A stretch of 64,000 nucleotides of DNA. Source: Abelmoschus esculentus. Its lineage: Eukaryota > Streptophyta > Magnoliopsida > Malvales > Malvaceae. Positions within the stretch are counted from its first letter, which is position 1; each line of letters begins with the position of its first letter. A program made the position numbers and the translations under genes. The notes under the pieces were generated by a model. It worked only from the letters and a program-made list of their open reading frames with translations. It was not told where the DNA came from and made no database searches. This document shows, piece by piece, positions 36,722-46,629 of the stretch. The stretch is taken from contig JAUCBN010000035.1 in assembly GCA_035048815.1 (NCBI GenBank), positions 1,004,501 to 1,068,500 on the forward strand. Reading direction: 5' to 3'.

Positions 36722-37869
36722 GGGACAAGGCGAGGAGTTCGTAGTAGGCTTAAAATGTGCTTAATCTTGATGGGGTCTAGCATTGCTGGGCGTCCCAATT
36801 TATAGATGAAGACATACGTGTGAACTGCATGGAACCTGAACAAGTGCATGAATTTGTTCGTTCTGCAAATCAATGATTGGACTGTTTCTTTTCTGGAGCC
36901 TTTTGTTTACTAATATCTCATATTCTCACAAGGGTTGGCTGTTCAAGCAAGCTACAAACTATATTCACCTCCTTTTTTAAACTTACACACGAGGCTGCTA
37001 AAAAAACGAAGGTTCTAAAGCTCCCGGGAAGCTTCATACTTCAGCTTTGGCTGCTGGCGGCTTTAGATTTTATTCTCAAATTTCTTTTAATTATCTACAT
37101 GGAAAAACTTATTATTATTTATGCATTATAAATTAAATTTATTAAAATTATATTCATATTTTATCCACCAATTACTATTATTTAAAACCTCCTTTAAAGT
37201 TTTGTCCTTTTTCTCTAAGCTTTGCCGATGGTTTTTCAATTATAAAATTCCACCTCCCTCTTTAGAAATATTTTATCCTCGAATCAGGGTGGTTTAAAAA
37301 TTTTAAAGATTAAGTTTAGTAAAATGTAGTCTTTAAAAGCAATTGTCCATAATCCTTATCGGTTCTAAAACTGTGACTCTAATCTTTTTTTGGACCCATG
37401 TACAGTCTGAATTTCGAAATTAACATCAATTAATGAGTGCAGTTTATTACATCCTAAAAAGTGTAAAGTTCATATTAAATTATAAATTCGAAGCATAAGT
37501 TTGAAGCATAGGTACCAAATTAATACTTTAACTCTGGCACATGGTGGGTCAACAAAGTTGTTAAGACTAAAATAAGTTATAATTATAAGAAAATAATTCA
37601 AATTTGAACTTTAAATATAATATTATTAAAATAATTAACAATTATAGACCTTGGTATATATTTTTTTTTGAAAGAATAACTTCAATGATTATTTATTTAA
37701 GACACTTCAAATGATTACAAAGAATTAAATAAACCAAACAATGTCTAAGGCACATAATTTGACATTATTATATGTGCCTTAATTTCCATAATAATACAAG
37801 TTTAATAACAAGACATTTTCATCAACACAAATAAAACAATAGAAAAGCAATTAATGGTTGTAGCTTTCA
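36722..37869. other. Spacer between peroxidases C and D
   Basis: The first few hundred bases are the promoter of copy C, including traces of the flank shared with other copies (a GGCTGCTGGCGGCTTT phrase occurs here near 37050 and near 31235). The rest is AT-rich with no gene recognised. Confidence 0.4.
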
Positions 37870-38964
37870 TCAATTTGCCACCCTGCAGTTAACACGAATC
37901 TGACCTTGAGTTCCTGTTGAAGGCTTAATGTTTCCCATTTTAATCATAGATTTTGCAAAATCACTCCAGAAAGCATCAGGATTCGAACTATATGTCTTTA
38001 CAAGTTGATCGGTGGATCCGCCGTTGAAAAGTGCCTGATCGGAGGTGAGGAGTCCCCTTTGCTTCACAAGGTTCTTGAAGTATGCAGTGTCGAACTTGGC
38101 TGGTGTTGGATCAAAAGGAGCCAGGTTAGTGTTCCCTCCGGTGCGCGGGCAAGTGGCTCGGCGCTCTTTGGCAAAGGCAGGGTCAATGTTGGTTGCATTG
38201 TAAATTCTGTTCCTGAAGATCAAACATTGTGACACTCCAAGGGTGTGACCACCGGAGAGAGCTACAAGATCTCGTTGGTTCAAGCCCTGCTTCTTGAAGT
38301 TGTTGATCAATGCCGGAAGATCCATCGAAGCGGACGGAAGTACACTGTCTGCTAAGGCCCGGTTAGCGGTGGTTGAGTCTTTCCTACCTAAACGAACCTT
38401 CCATGTTGGACCCCCGAGCTGCAACCATGGTAATTTTCGTTTAGAAACTGAACTGATAAACATTTTTGAGAGTGAAAATCAATGGTTTGGAGTTTAGAGT
38501 TTGGACTTTACCGCAACTACAGAATCTCGAGCTGCCACGGCTAAGATATCAGCACAGGAGACCACCGGGCGTCCGCAAACTCTATCCACTTCCGCCTTAA
38601 TTTGGTCTACAACTTCAAACCCTCTCACGGAATTCAGATTCCCACGAGCATTCTTCTCAGTTTCGAAAGCGGGTGTCGAATCCAGAAGAAGTGAACCGTC
38701 GCAGCCCTACAATACAAGCCATGGAACTTAGAAAATAATGGTATAAACTAACATAAAAAGCATGTGAAATGAAACGAATGAACTTACATTAACGAAGCAG
38801 TCGTGGAAGTGCAGACGAAGTAAAGCAGCCTCAACTACTTTCTTGATGGCGGGCAAAGCTTGGGGACAAACTTTGTCATAAAATCTGGGGGATAAGGAAA
38901 AAGCAGTGGCTGCAAGACACAGCCACAGCAATGCATGAACAAGGAAGTTAGTACGGGAAGCCAT
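37870..38964 (-). CDS. Class III secretory peroxidase, copy D (306 aa), with a 10-residue deletion before the distal site
   Basis: Exons on the minus strand: 38964-38788, 38706-38512 and 38418-37870, giving 306 residues. This is the most diverged member (MASRTNFLVHALLWLCLAAT; LGRKDSTTANRAL). Exon 1 is 177 nt instead of 207: the segment between VEAA and LLRLHFHDCF is ten codons shorter, removing the VQREPRMGAS equivalent. The distal Arg and His (LLRLHFHDCF) and the proximal His (LSGGHTLGVSQC) remain, and all other exons keep the family length. The missing part is the start of helix B, which supports the distal pocket, so activity may be altered. The frame is otherwise intact. Confidence 0.88.
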
Positions 38965-39588
38965 GAGCAGAAGACAGAAGTACGCAAGCAGTAGGCTTAG
39001 ATTTGCTTAGTTCTCGATAACTTTAAGGTTTTGTTGTGAGTTTCGGTGGTGGTGGGTGTCGATATTTATAGCCAGAGAACTGCATGGATTTGTTGTAAGA
39101 TCTGGACCGGTTCCATATAACAGTAAACAGCTAGCTTTTGTTTACCAGCTCAAAGGTTTTGGCGGCGTTGGCCATTCAAGGAGGCGACGCTGAGGAATAT
39201 TCACCCTTATTTGCGTCGTAGCCGCTCAAGTTGGGATGTTACGTATCTGAATTTACTATTAATTTAATATTAAAAGGATAAAATATACACGATTTTATAA
39301 TTAATTTAAATATTAATAAACAGCTATAGATGTAGACAAAAATAGTTCATTTAATTTTTTAATCTATATATTAATCTTAAACCTTAAACTTTAATATTAA
39401 TAAACAGCCTCGTGTCTCTTAGAAAGAGGTGGCAGCTTGCTTGCTTGAACAGGAATCCCTTTGGATATGGTAAATTAAGGCTCCTGAAAGAGATAGTTTA
39501 ACGGTCTAATCATTGATTTTCAAAGTCAAAAACCAACAGATTCATGCATGTCTTCTCTTTCCATGAAGTTCCTACGTACATCTATAGC

Positions 39589-39595
39589 TATAAAT
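39589..39595 (+). promoter_or_regulatory. TATA box of peroxidase E
   Basis: TATAAAT about 75 bp before the ATG at 39669, at the same spacing as copies A and B. A TGAC-containing W-box-like core (AAAGTCAAAAACC) lies near 39523-39535 in the same conserved promoter. Confidence 0.55.
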
Positions 39596-39668
39596 TGCAC
39601 CAACGCATGCAACAACAGCCTCATCGAGATCAAGAGAATTTAAGCCTACTACTACTAACGCAACTCTC

Positions 39669-40811
39669 ATGGCTTCCCTTAGTAACTTTCTTCTTCATGT
39701 GTTTCTTTGGTTGGGTCTTGCGACCACTGCTTTCTCCTTGTCTCCCAAATTTTATGACAGGGTCTGTCCCCAAGCTTTGCCTGCCATCAGGAGGATAGTG
39801 GAGGCCGCTGTCCAGAGAGAGCCACGCATGGGTGCTTCTCTGCTTCGTTTGCACTTCCATGATTGCTTTGTTAATGTAATGTATCTTCACAGCCCTTCTT
39901 ATATTATATTCTACAAATATTTTCCAACTTACCTTCTGATCTTCAATTCTTCCTTGTAATGTATATGGTATTGCATTTGCAGGGCTGCGATGGTTCACTT
40001 CTCTTGGATTCTACACCTGCTTTCGAAACCGAGAAGAATGCACGTGGGAATCTGAATTCAGTTAGAGGGTTTGAAGTTGTAGACCAAATTAAGGTGGAAG
40101 TAGACAGAGTTTGTGGACGACCCACAGTCTCTTGTGCTGATATCTTAGCCGTCGCTGCTCGAGATTCTGTAGTTGCGGTAATGTCCGATAAAGATAATTA
40201 TCTGTTTGAAGTTGCATGAAAATAAATCTTTCTAATCTAAACGAAACCTATCATGACTACAGCTTGGAGGTCCAACATGGAAGGTTCGTTTGGGTAGGAG
40301 AGACTCAACCACGGCTAGCAGGGCCTTAGCAGACCGTGTGCTTCCATCAGCCTCCATGGATCTTCCAGCATTGATCGACAACTTCAAGAACCAGGGACTG
40401 AACGAACGAGATCTCGTAGCTCTCTCCGGTGGACACACCCTTGGGGTATCAAGATGTTTAATCTTCAGGAACAGAATTTACAATGCCACCAATATTGACC
40501 GTGCCTTTGCCAAAGAGCGCAGAGCCACATGCCCACGCACAGGTGGAAACTCTAACCTCGCTCCTTTTGATCCAACTCCAGCCAAGTTTGACACTGCATA
40601 CTTCAAGAACCTAGTGAAGCAAAGGGGACTACTCACCTCCGATCAGGCACTTTTCAACGGTGGATCCACCGATCAACTTGTAAAGACATACAGCTTGCAC
40701 CCTCATGTTTTCTGGAATGATTTTGCAAGGTCTATGATTAAGATGGGAAGCATTAAGCCTTTGACAGGAAAACGAGGACAGATTCGTGTCAACTGCAGGA
40801 AGGCAAACTGA
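39669..40811 (+). CDS. Class III secretory peroxidase, copy E (316 aa, 3 exons), inverted relative to the others
   Basis: Exons on the plus strand: 39669-39875, 39983-40177 and 40263-40811, giving 316 residues. It has the signal peptide, distal Arg60 and His64 in LLRLHFHDCF, proximal His192 in LSGGHTLGVSRC, and a RVNCRKAN end, all as in copy B. The close match includes introns, promoter and 3' flank, so it arose by inverted duplication with copy B or a common ancestor. A few residues differ from B (NERDL for NQRDL, NIDRAF for NIDPSF). Intact; its own promoter was carried along, so expression like that of A and B is expected. Confidence 0.93.
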
Positions 40812-41076
40812 CGACAAAGTCAAAATCATCTAATTTTTGTTATTCTATTAATCGCATTCGTCAAAGTGTCATTGTTTAATTCATTCCATTATAATAATTC
40901 CAAGTGTCTTAAAAAATAATGTAATAAAAGTTGATTATTAGAAAGCTTCCGCTTCATTGTCTTGAAGATTTATTTTCTGATTCCCAAGCTTATATGATTT
41001 TCTATTTGTATTTGTGAGTTGAATTAACAGGTGCATAAGCATAACTCCTTCCCTCGAGTTTGTCTATTTTAGTTAA

Positions 41077-42149
41077 TGAAATGTTAAAATTTTCATAAAT
41101 ATAACCTTAAATTTTAAAAAAAATAATTAAAGTAATTTTTTAGATAATCGAATATTTAAAAAAACAAATCAAATACGCATCATTATATTATTGATCCGAA
41201 GATTCAGATATCCAAAAAAATCATATTTGATCTGATTCAATATCCGACTATGAATACCCCTACATGTAGGGACTCAAACAAATCAAACCCAAAGTTAAGA
41301 TGGGTATTTTATTCAATCCCATTAGGTTGTGATCTGACCCGGTTTGATCAGGTTGAATTTTTTAATAAAAGATATATTTGATTTGGGTCAAGTTTTTATT
41401 AAGAAAAAGATCGAGTTGGGTCGATTTCGGGTTTATGATATGAAATATCTAACTCAACTCGGATTAGTTATGTATTTTCTCTTTAATCTTTTAAAAATAT
41501 TTATAATAATACTCCTCTATCTTTATTTTTTTTATAATTTAATTTTTAAAATTAAATTTTCCTTTTATAATTTTGTCTTTAAGATTATATATTTTTATAA
41601 TTAAATTTCAAAAATTATTTTTTTACAATTAAATCTTTAAAATTATTTTTTTAATAAGTAGAGTCAAAATCGAATTTAAAATATTTATTTTCGGATTAGA
41701 TAAATTTTCTAAAAAGATGTTCGGATCGGTCAGGGTTCAGTTTGGGTGGAATCTCTGCCCAAAGTCTTAATTTCTTTTCAATCATTGGATGTCTACCCTT
41801 AATGTTATATAGAGAAGTAATTATGATTAAATTTCAGGAAGAGTAAAAATTTATTAAGATTGTAAGTTTTATAAAACTTAATCCGAATTAATCGATTAAT
41901 TAATTAAATATTCGCGGTTAAAATAAAATAAAAAATAAAAAAGGTACTCGAATCCTGTCCATTTCTAGTTACCTGAAGAAGATCATCTGCAGTACAAATT
42001 CCAACTATAACTGAGAAAACTCTCAAGTATTTTTGATCTAATTCCACAACCCTGCCTATGAACAAAATCAAGAAAAAACCAGAGAATTTTCTCATCTTTG
42101 TTTACACAAGAATTACACTGTATTTTGGATTAATCAATGGAAAATGCTG
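41077..42149. other. Intergenic DNA between peroxidase E and the PAN-domain gene
   Basis: AT-rich. On the minus strand at about 42095-41970 a short open segment (RVVELDQKYLRVFSVIVG) ends at a donor-like CAG|GTAACT. It may be a fragment of another gene, but I cannot identify it and do not call it. Confidence 0.35.
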
Positions 42150-43676
42150 TCAAGTATTATTGTTAGTAACTGATAACTTCTTTCTTCTCTTCTGAATCAA
42201 ATGGCAAGAAATTCCTCCCATAATCAGTATGACAACTAAACCATCAACAACTCCCACCACAATCAACACCCATTTCCTCACACTACCTTTCCCGTGATCG
42301 TGATCGTACCGAGTTCCTTTCGGAACCTTAATCATATAACTGACCCTGGTTCCCGACTCGACCTGTTTAATCCCTGCAACAAGTCCGTAAAGAGAGCATT
42401 GTCTAAAGTTTTCAGCCCGGTTGTCGGATGAATACAATGCAGCAACACATTTACAGTCATCTAAGCACAAATTAGCACATGCTGTCTTGCTGACAGTAAC
42501 CCTTTTGGGAGCATCATCTCTGAGAACTGTATTTACACCGTTTAATTCGAGCATCTCCGCTTGAGCTCCATTGCAGAACTGTGTCGAATCCATGTCTTTT
42601 TCCTTTGTTGTAAGCTGGATCCCTGAACAAGCATTGGAGAATGTACATATCCCGTAAGGCTTACAAGCTAAAGGAAGGTCACAAGTGGAGTTGATAGCTT
42701 GAAATGAGGCTTCAAATTGTTTTGTTTGAGGTGAGTAAAAGTAGAGTCCTAAGTACCCTGTCTCATTTCCTAGTGCTAAAAGCCTCAAGCTCGGGGACTT
42801 TACCGATTCCAACGACGGAATCTGCGTGATCCGGTTATGTTCATCATCGAATAACACTAACCCTTCCGAACCCAATTCGACAAATGAGACATTTTGGCTC
42901 TTGGGAGGCTTAAATTCCCAGTAAGAGTACTTCAACTTACCAGAATTTAGGTAAAGTGCAATCTTGTTGTGTTGGATTTCAAATGTGTAGAACAAAGATG
43001 AGTTTCTTGGGAAAGAAGTTAACTGAGTGGACACATCTAGTCTTTGTCCCCTAAGGATTACATCAGTTGGGAAATTAAAACTCTGCCATTTTATCTGGTT
43101 CAAAGCATCCACAAGAACTAGATTACCAGTCTTCAGGATTTGTAATCTCTGCACCAGCAGAAGAAATACAAAACCATCCATTAACATCGAACACGGATAC
43201 TTCAAGAAAAATGAAAACTTGAGCTTTAAGAATCGTAGCAAGTACATTTTAAGTTTTACCTCCACACCTTGTGCAGAAGTTCCTGTCCTCCACCCGACTC
43301 GATCCTTTGGACCCATCAACAGCAAATCGCCATCTCCACTAAGCTCAAGCACACATGAATCCGTGGTGTAAAACTGGGAATAATGCCCAGAATTCCATAC
43401 TCTGAACTCCCCCCAAAACACTTCCAAGGAACATGAATATCTCCCCTTGATCGCTTCAGCACTCAATGCAACTCTAAAGTTTGGTTCCGCCCGATTACCA
43501 TCGTCCATCAAGAAAGCTCTCCCGACGAACCCATCGCTGTACTCCGAAGGAACCGCAAGACTTAGCTTGTGTCCAACGTGAATGGACCCCAAATCACACC
43601 TTCCATGATTCAGCAGCAGAACCAGAACAACACTGTAAACAAAGGACATAATTTGTGGGGTTTTGATTTTTTTCAT
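42150..43676 (-). CDS. PAN-domain, bulb-lectin-like membrane protein (At5g03700 type), 471 aa, 2 exons
   Basis: Exons on the minus strand: 43676-43260 and 43148-42150. The start is the ATG at 43676; the open frame upstream of it has no ATG. An N-terminal signal peptide (about 1-28) is followed by a bulb-type (G-type) lectin-like region, a Cys-rich stretch and a PAN/apple domain (CNGAQAEMLELNGVN to CSLYGLVAG). One transmembrane helix lies at about 432-454, with a short basic tail (KRRKK). There is no kinase domain, so this is the ectodomain-plus-anchor form related to S-locus receptor kinases and similar to Arabidopsis 'PAN domain-containing protein At5g03700'. It probably sits in the plasma membrane with the lectin and PAN parts outside. 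The intron is 111 nt, a multiple of three, with no in-frame stop, so retention would add 37 residues. Confidence 0.88.
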   Translation of the reverse strand: MKKIKTPQIMSFVYSVVLVLLLNHGRCDLGSIHVGHKLSLAVPSEYSDGFVGRAFLMDDGNRAEPNFRVALSAEAIKGRYSCSLEVFWGEFRVWNSGHYSQFYTTDSCVLELSGDGDLLLMGPKDRVGWRTGTSAQGVEVKLKMYLLRFLKLKFSFFLKYPCSMLMDGFVFLLLVQRLQILKTGNLVLVDALNQIKWQSFNFPTDVILRGQRLDVSTQLTSFPRNSSLFYTFEIQHNKIALYLNSGKLKYSYWEFKPPKSQNVSFVELGSEGLVLFDDEHNRITQIPSLESVKSPSLRLLALGNETGYLGLYFYSPQTKQFEASFQAINSTCDLPLACKPYGICTFSNACSGIQLTTKEKDMDSTQFCNGAQAEMLELNGVNTVLRDDAPKRVTVSKTACANLCLDDCKCVAALYSSDNRAENFRQCSLYGLVAGIKQVESGTRVSYMIKVPKGTRYDHDHGKGSVRKWVLIVVGVVDGLVVILIMGGISCHLIQKRRKKLSVTNNNT

Positions 43677-45257
43677 TATCTGAATCTCTCGGATGGGAAA
43701 CCCCCACTTTTCTTCTTCTTTTTCCTGGAAAGATTGAAGCAAAGAAAGAAAGAAAAAGAAAAGGTTGTTGGCAATGGCCGCATGAGACTGAGAGTGATGA
43801 TACTATGAACTTTTACAGGCTCCACTCCACTTTCAAAAGGGGACAAAGCTTTCATTTCTTTTGTTGGCGCTGGTCATTTGTTAATTGGTCTAACTCAGTT
43901 ATTAATCCCTTTACTATACTTAGAATGTGGATTTAGTCCTTAAATTTTGACCTATTCAGTTCCAGTCAATACTCAAATATCGTAAAAATAACACGATTAA
44001 ACTAACACGAACCATCTCGACTTAGTAGTTAAGACAAGAATTATTATTTTTAAAGGTTACGATTCTAACACCAATAATACAATACAATGATTAAACAATT
44101 AAATTTTTTTTCGTATTTTTATAAAAAATATATCTGATATTTTAGTTAATATCATAATTTCAAGAATAAAAAATATCAAATTAAAATATAAATATAAAGT
44201 TATATTTAATGTTGGTTATTTTTGGGGCCTAATTAATTAAGATATCACAAAAAAGGTAAAACATGAGAAGGTTGTCCTCAGGCTGTGCCATGTGAAGCAA
44301 TTGAAGGCATTTTTATTAGCTTAAAAAAGCATGTGTAATGAAAGCATTTTACAGGTGCCAACCTGCAACAATTTTCATCAATCCGTCATTAATTATAATT
44401 AATATTTAATTAAATAATTTAATATTATTTAAATAGATTTTAAATTTTAAATTTTATGTATATAAAAATTTATTATTAAAAGATTTATCTATTAAAATTA
44501 TAAAAATAAATTAATTTAAATTAATTAAAATAAAACCTTAAAAATCTTTAAAAATAATAACGATAACAGTTAAGATAAAATCGTATAATAGAGAAAGACG
44601 CTAAATTTTATATGATTTTGTCTCTAAATTATGATATATATTTTAAATTAATCTTTAAACTTTAAAATATTTTTATCTTCAAGTCATGACCTTTATTTTT
44701 AAATTAGTCCCTAAGTTTTAGTATTTTAATTTTATCTTTAAATTATGATTTTTATTTTAAATTAATCTTTAAATTTTTAAATATTTTAATTTAATCATCA
44801 AACTATCATTTATTCAAAATCATATTATATATCAGTATTTTATGAACTATCACAATTAATAATTTTTATGATGATTTTATTAACATAAAATTTAATTAAT
44901 ATATATTAATAATTTAAAGATAAAACTAAAATATCAAAAAATTATAGGCCTTTTTAGCATCCAACATATATATATTTTAAAAATTCTTTATTTTTTATGT
45001 TAATATTTTTTATTAATTTAATCATATCGTGAAGTTTTTAAATTATAATAGTATAAAATTTGTGTATTTTTTTTACTTTCCCCTTTTGTTGACTACTATA
45101 ATAACCTGCTCCTCCACTTGGAAGACAAGAATCTTACTAGAAAAATACATTAAAGATTTTGTGGATATTCTTTTATGTAAAAGTATTAAATAAATATTAA
45201 TAATTAAAAAAATTTAAAAATGTCTTTTTATAAAAAAATATTTTTATTGTTATTTAA
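43677..45257. other. Intergenic DNA upstream of the PAN-domain gene
   Basis: The first about 200 bases are the promoter and leader of the PAN gene. At about 44605-44825 an AT-rich phrase of about 60 bp (ATTTTATCTTCAAGTCATG, with diverged copies) is repeated about three times. No gene is seen. Confidence 0.4.
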
Positions 45258-45517
45258 GAGAAATTATATCATAAATTATTTTCTTTACGTAATTTATAAA
45301 AGCGATCAATTAAATATATTTATTTAATTATTTTTTATTTTATTTTTATTAAGTAAATCTTCACTTAATAAAAATTATTTTTAAATTTAAATTTTAATAA
45401 ATATTAATAAAGATTTACTTGATAAATAAATAAGATGATAAAATTAATTAAATAAATTTATTTGATTGATTAGTCCTATAAATAACGTGACAAGAATAAT
45501 CTATGATATAATTTTTC
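45258..45517. mobile_element. Palindromic MITE, family M, copy 5
   Basis: The left end GAGAAATTATATCATAAATT and right end, finishing CTATGATATAATTTTTC, are complementary. Central blocks AGTAAATCTTCACTT and AAGATTTACTTGAT mirror each other. It is the most diverged copy; no clear target duplication. Confidence 0.6.
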
Positions 45518-46629
45518 ATAAAAAAAATTTAATAAAAGAAAAACCCTTAAATCTTAAAGTAAAAACTTAAAAAATAAAAATAAATAAATAATTTTAATTA
45601 AACTTCCACTAATATATTTTTAGTTTATAGGGTACCATTAAAGTAGGAACATTATAAAGTGACTATTCCAAAAAGAAAAGGTAACCTGGATTGCCTGCCA
45701 CGTGTATCATTTTTGTGGTGCCACATGGGAAGTAGCATTCTGCTGACTCATTATCACGATTGGATGACGTGTTGGATTTCCATGCAAATGGACACGGGTG
45801 AATTTAGGTTCTGAGTGGGTCGGGCATCCAAGCTTATGTAAGCTCAATTAGAGTCCAATAATTATAGGTTTAAGCATATTAAAAAACTAAATTAATTACA
45901 TTAATATGCTCATATACTTATCTAATCCAATATCATGTAATTAATTCCTAAAAAAATAATATCATAAACTTAAAACCAAAGGCAATAAAAAACTAAAAAA
46001 TTAAATTTTTAATTTGATTTTTTATAAAAATTTTAAAAAATAAAATAAAATTTTAATAGCTCGAGCTCAATAATAATAAATGGTCTCAATAAAAAAATAA
46101 ATGATATTCATCTTAAAATACTTTAACTTAAATTATTTTATTTATAAAATATATATATTATTAAAAAATTAAAAATATGTAATACTTTATAATTACTTTA
46201 ATATAATATTATAAATATATTATGTAATTTATATAAAATTTTATTTATTAAATAATTTTTTATATCTTACCTACACTTAAGGAATTGCTTAAATTAGTGG
46301 GGTTTAGCGCCTTTTATGTTGGATGTTATTTTCGGTAGTTTTCAGTTGAAATTTGTCTATATAGTATTCGCATGCGTCCGGTTTGGATACAAAATCTCCT
46401 CCCACCATGTCCTACTTAGCTTCTTCATCGTGATCGCCTTCCTCTAGCCTTTCCGCCGGCTCGATATCGGGAGCTTCGAGCTTTGTTCCCAATTCCCATA
46501 CCCCACTTCTTCTCGGCTCTCGATCTTTCGATTCGAAGTTTTGCATTCCATTGTTTTCCTTTGATCGTTTGTTCTTGATTCCAGGAGTACCCTTTCCTTG
46601 TTTCTTTCTTGTGACACAAGAAACCAGCC
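45518..46629 (+). promoter_or_regulatory. Upstream region and leader of the ILK-type gene
   Basis: AT-rich to about 46300, then a leader-like GC-richer stretch from about 46370 to the ATG at 46630. A CCACGTGT motif (G-box core) lies near 45700. No other gene is seen. Confidence 0.4.

Larger units (their letters stand above)
39347..41076. repeat. Right arm of the large inverted duplication (contains peroxidase E)
   Basis: Reverse complement of about 32285-34035, including promoter, three exons, two introns and the 3' flank down to GTCTATTTTAGTTAA (ends 41076). Beyond 41076 the two copies are unrelated: the left copy continues into LINE sequence and the right copy into AT-rich DNA. Confidence 0.85.

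Noticed and set aside
41904..42095. Minus-strand 63-codon frame with hydrophobic start and a donor-like site
   Set aside because: Too short and not recognisable; no partner exon found. Mentioned in the intergenic entry only.
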